Shown: positions 5,979 through 6,929 of the stretch, piece after piece
How positions within the stretch are numbered: the stretch's first letter is position 1
Layout of the letters: every line of letters begins with the position of its first letter
Assembly (NCBI GenBank): GCA_020441345.1
Contig: JAGRMK010000278.1
Coordinates: 1-6,929, forward strand
Reading direction: 5' to 3'
Length of the DNA: 6,929 nucleotides
DNA from: Paracoccaceae bacterium
Lineage (GTDB): Bacteria; Pseudomonadota; Alphaproteobacteria; Rhodobacterales; Rhodobacteraceae
Translations under genes and position numbers: made by a program
Notes under the pieces: generated by a model
Seen by the model: the letters and a program-made list of their open reading frames with translations, nothing else
Databases searched by the model: none
What the model was told of the DNA's origin: nothing

Positions 5979-6479
5979 TCAGGCTTCTTTGGTATACCGC
6001 TCTTCGAGCACGTCGAAGGGCACGCCAGGTTCGTCCTTGGCGCAGCGGATCACCAGCGAGGTCTTGACGCTGTCGACATTATCGGCGGCCAGCAGGTTTT
6101 CGGTCAAAAAGGACTGGAACGTGCTCAGATCGGGCGCCACGCATTTCAGGATGAAATCGATTTCACCGTTCAACATATGACACTCGCGCACCAGCGACCA
6201 GGCACGGCAGCGGTCCTCGAAGGCGCGCAGATCCGCCTCGTTCTGGCGATGCAGGCGCACCATGGCAAAGACCTGCACCTCGAACCCCAGTTCGCGCACA
6301 TCGACGCGGGCGTGATAGCCCTGGATATACCCGGCTTCCTCCAGCGTGCGCACGCGGCGCAAACAGGGCGGCGCCGAAATCCCGACCCGCTTGGCCAACT
6401 CGACATTGGTCATGCGGCCATCCGCCTGCAACTCAGCCAGAATCATACGGTCGATGGGATCGAGTTTCGCGCCGGGCAT
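5979..6479 (-). CDS. Lrp/AsnC-family transcriptional regulator, divergent from trxB
   Basis: This 166-aa protein is a second Lrp/AsnC regulator. It has L-D-P-I-D-R-M-I-L-A-E-L (6-17), the HTH T-N-V-E-L-A-K-R-V-G-I-S-A-P-P (24-38) with L-R-R-V-R-T-L-E (40-47), then a RAM domain with V-R-E-C-H-M-L-N-G-E-I-D-F-I-L-K (97-112). About 15-20 residues follow the last RAM strand, ending E-E-R-Y-T-K-E-A, longer than in the ald-linked paralogue of this window. The start at 6479 has GGAG about 10 nt upstream and places the first helix at the usual distance. From memory, an Lrp-type gene next to trxB recurs in Rhodobacterales, so it may control trxB, itself or unlinked amino-acid genes; the effector is unknown. 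It ends 25 nt from the convergent exported-protein gene, with no clear terminator between them. Confidence 0.92.
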   Translation of the reverse strand: MPGAKLDPIDRMILAELQADGRMTNVELAKRVGISAPPCLRRVRTLEEAGYIQGYHARVDVRELGFEVQVFAMVRLHRQNEADLRAFEDRCRAWSLVRECHMLNGEIDFILKCVAPDLSTFQSFLTENLLAADNVDSVKTSLVIRCAKDEPGVPFDVLEERYTKEA

Positions 6480-6717
6480 AGCGGCAAGTCTCCGAATTGG
6501 GTTGTGCTTATGTAGGCGGGATCAGACCTGCGCGCAATATTGTTTCGCCAATCGGTAATATTTGTTCTCACTAATGTTATGCCGTGATCGCGCACGCACG
6601 ACGATGCAGGCCACGGCTTGCGCGAGGCGCAGGCGAAGCGATAGGACCATGCCTGACCCCTTGCATGCTGCTATGGCGCAATTACATGCAGGAAAACGAA
6701 TGCGTAAGGAGCGACCG
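6480..6717. promoter_or_regulatory. Divergent lrp/trxB control region with AT-rich boxes
   Basis: This 238-bp spacer contains an AT-rich patch (about 6535-6580) within GC-rich flanks. AATATT occurs at 6536-6541, inside the palindrome CAATATTG, and again at 6557-6562, 21 bp apart, with AATGTT at 6573-6578. A possible leftward promoter is TTGCGC (minus strand of 6532-6537), 17 bp, then TACATA (minus strand of 6509-6514); its -35 overlaps the first box. Toward trxB, TTGCAT (6661-6666) and TACATG (6683-6688) are 16 bp apart, a weak promoter match that coincides with the inverted repeat TGCATG/CATGCA (6662-6667, 6685-6690). I see no gene in the middle stretch 6581-6650. Confidence 0.42.
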
Positions 6718-6929
6718 ATGCCCGACACCACCCACACCCGCCTTCTGATCATCGGCTCGGGCCCGGCGGGCTATACCGCTGCGGTCTATGCCTCGCGCGC
6801 GATGCTGGAACCCGTGCTGGTGCAGGGCATGCAGCCCGGCGGCCAACTGACGATTACCACCGATGTCGAAAACTGGCCCGGCGATGCCTCGGTCATGGGG
6901 CCCGACCTGATGGTGCGGATGGAAAACCA
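6718..6929 (+). CDS. trxB: Thioredoxin reductase, N-terminal part (3' end outside window)
   Basis: The first 70 codons read as bacterial thioredoxin reductase, the FAD/NADPH flavoenzyme that reduces thioredoxin in the cytosol. The FAD-binding Rossmann motif I-G-S-G-P-A-G-Y-T-A-A spans residues 12-22, followed by V-Q-G-M-Q-P-G-G-Q-L (35-44) and T-T-D-V-E-N-W-P-G (47-55), which are hallmark TrxB sequences. The redox CxxC lies further on, outside the window; full-length enzymes have about 310-330 residues. The ATG at 6718 is preferred: AAGGAG lies 6 nt upstream and the FAD motif then has normal spacing. An in-frame ATG at 6700, with AGGA about 7 nt before it, would add six residues (M-R-K-E-R-P). 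It is divergent from the Lrp-type gene. Confidence 0.95.
   Translation, partial: MPDTTHTRLLIIGSGPAGYTAAVYASRAMLEPVLVQGMQPGGQLTITTDVENWPGDASVMGPDLMVRMEN

Overview
The window looks like chromosomal DNA of a GC-rich alphaproteobacterium, most likely a member of the Rhodobacterales (Paracoccus/Rhodobacter/Roseobacter relatives). Codons are strongly GC-biased. The S21, alanine dehydrogenase and thioredoxin reductase sequences are of the alphaproteobacterial type as I remember them, without a database search. I see no mobile element, tRNA, rRNA, CRISPR array or prophage gene. Nothing in base composition suggests recent transfer.

Layout from left to right: (1) the 3' end of rpsU (ribosomal protein S21), followed by a strong intrinsic terminator. 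(2) A leftward three-gene operon: an ArsR-type repressor, an AHSA1/SRPBCC-fold protein and a YciI/DGPF-domain protein. The first two genes overlap by 8 nt. A perfect 12-bp palindrome lies just upstream of the repressor start and is a candidate operator. (3) A rightward GT4-type glycosyltransferase with no other polysaccharide genes nearby. (4) A leftward Lrp/AsnC regulator divergent from ald (alanine dehydrogenase), the classic arrangement of a dedicated alanine-responsive regulator and its target. (5) A rightward, uncharacterised, probably exported or membrane-anchored 461-aa protein with a TTG start and an apparent internal duplication. (6) A second leftward Lrp/AsnC regulator divergent from trxB (thioredoxin reductase), which runs off the right edge. 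The 238-bp spacer between them holds an AT-rich patch with spaced AATATT boxes.

Three of the transcription units pair a regulator with a neighbouring promoter region: ArsR with its own operon, Lrp-1 with ald, and Lrp-2 possibly with trxB. The ald unit would interconvert alanine and pyruvate plus ammonia. trxB would supply reduced thioredoxin. The ArsR operon has no assignable substrate.

Most of the window is ordinary core or near-core chromosome. I do not see convincing evidence of an undescribed multi-gene system. The best leads are the duplicated exported protein, the possibly leaderless self-regulated ArsR operon, and the two Lrp-controlled intergenic regions.
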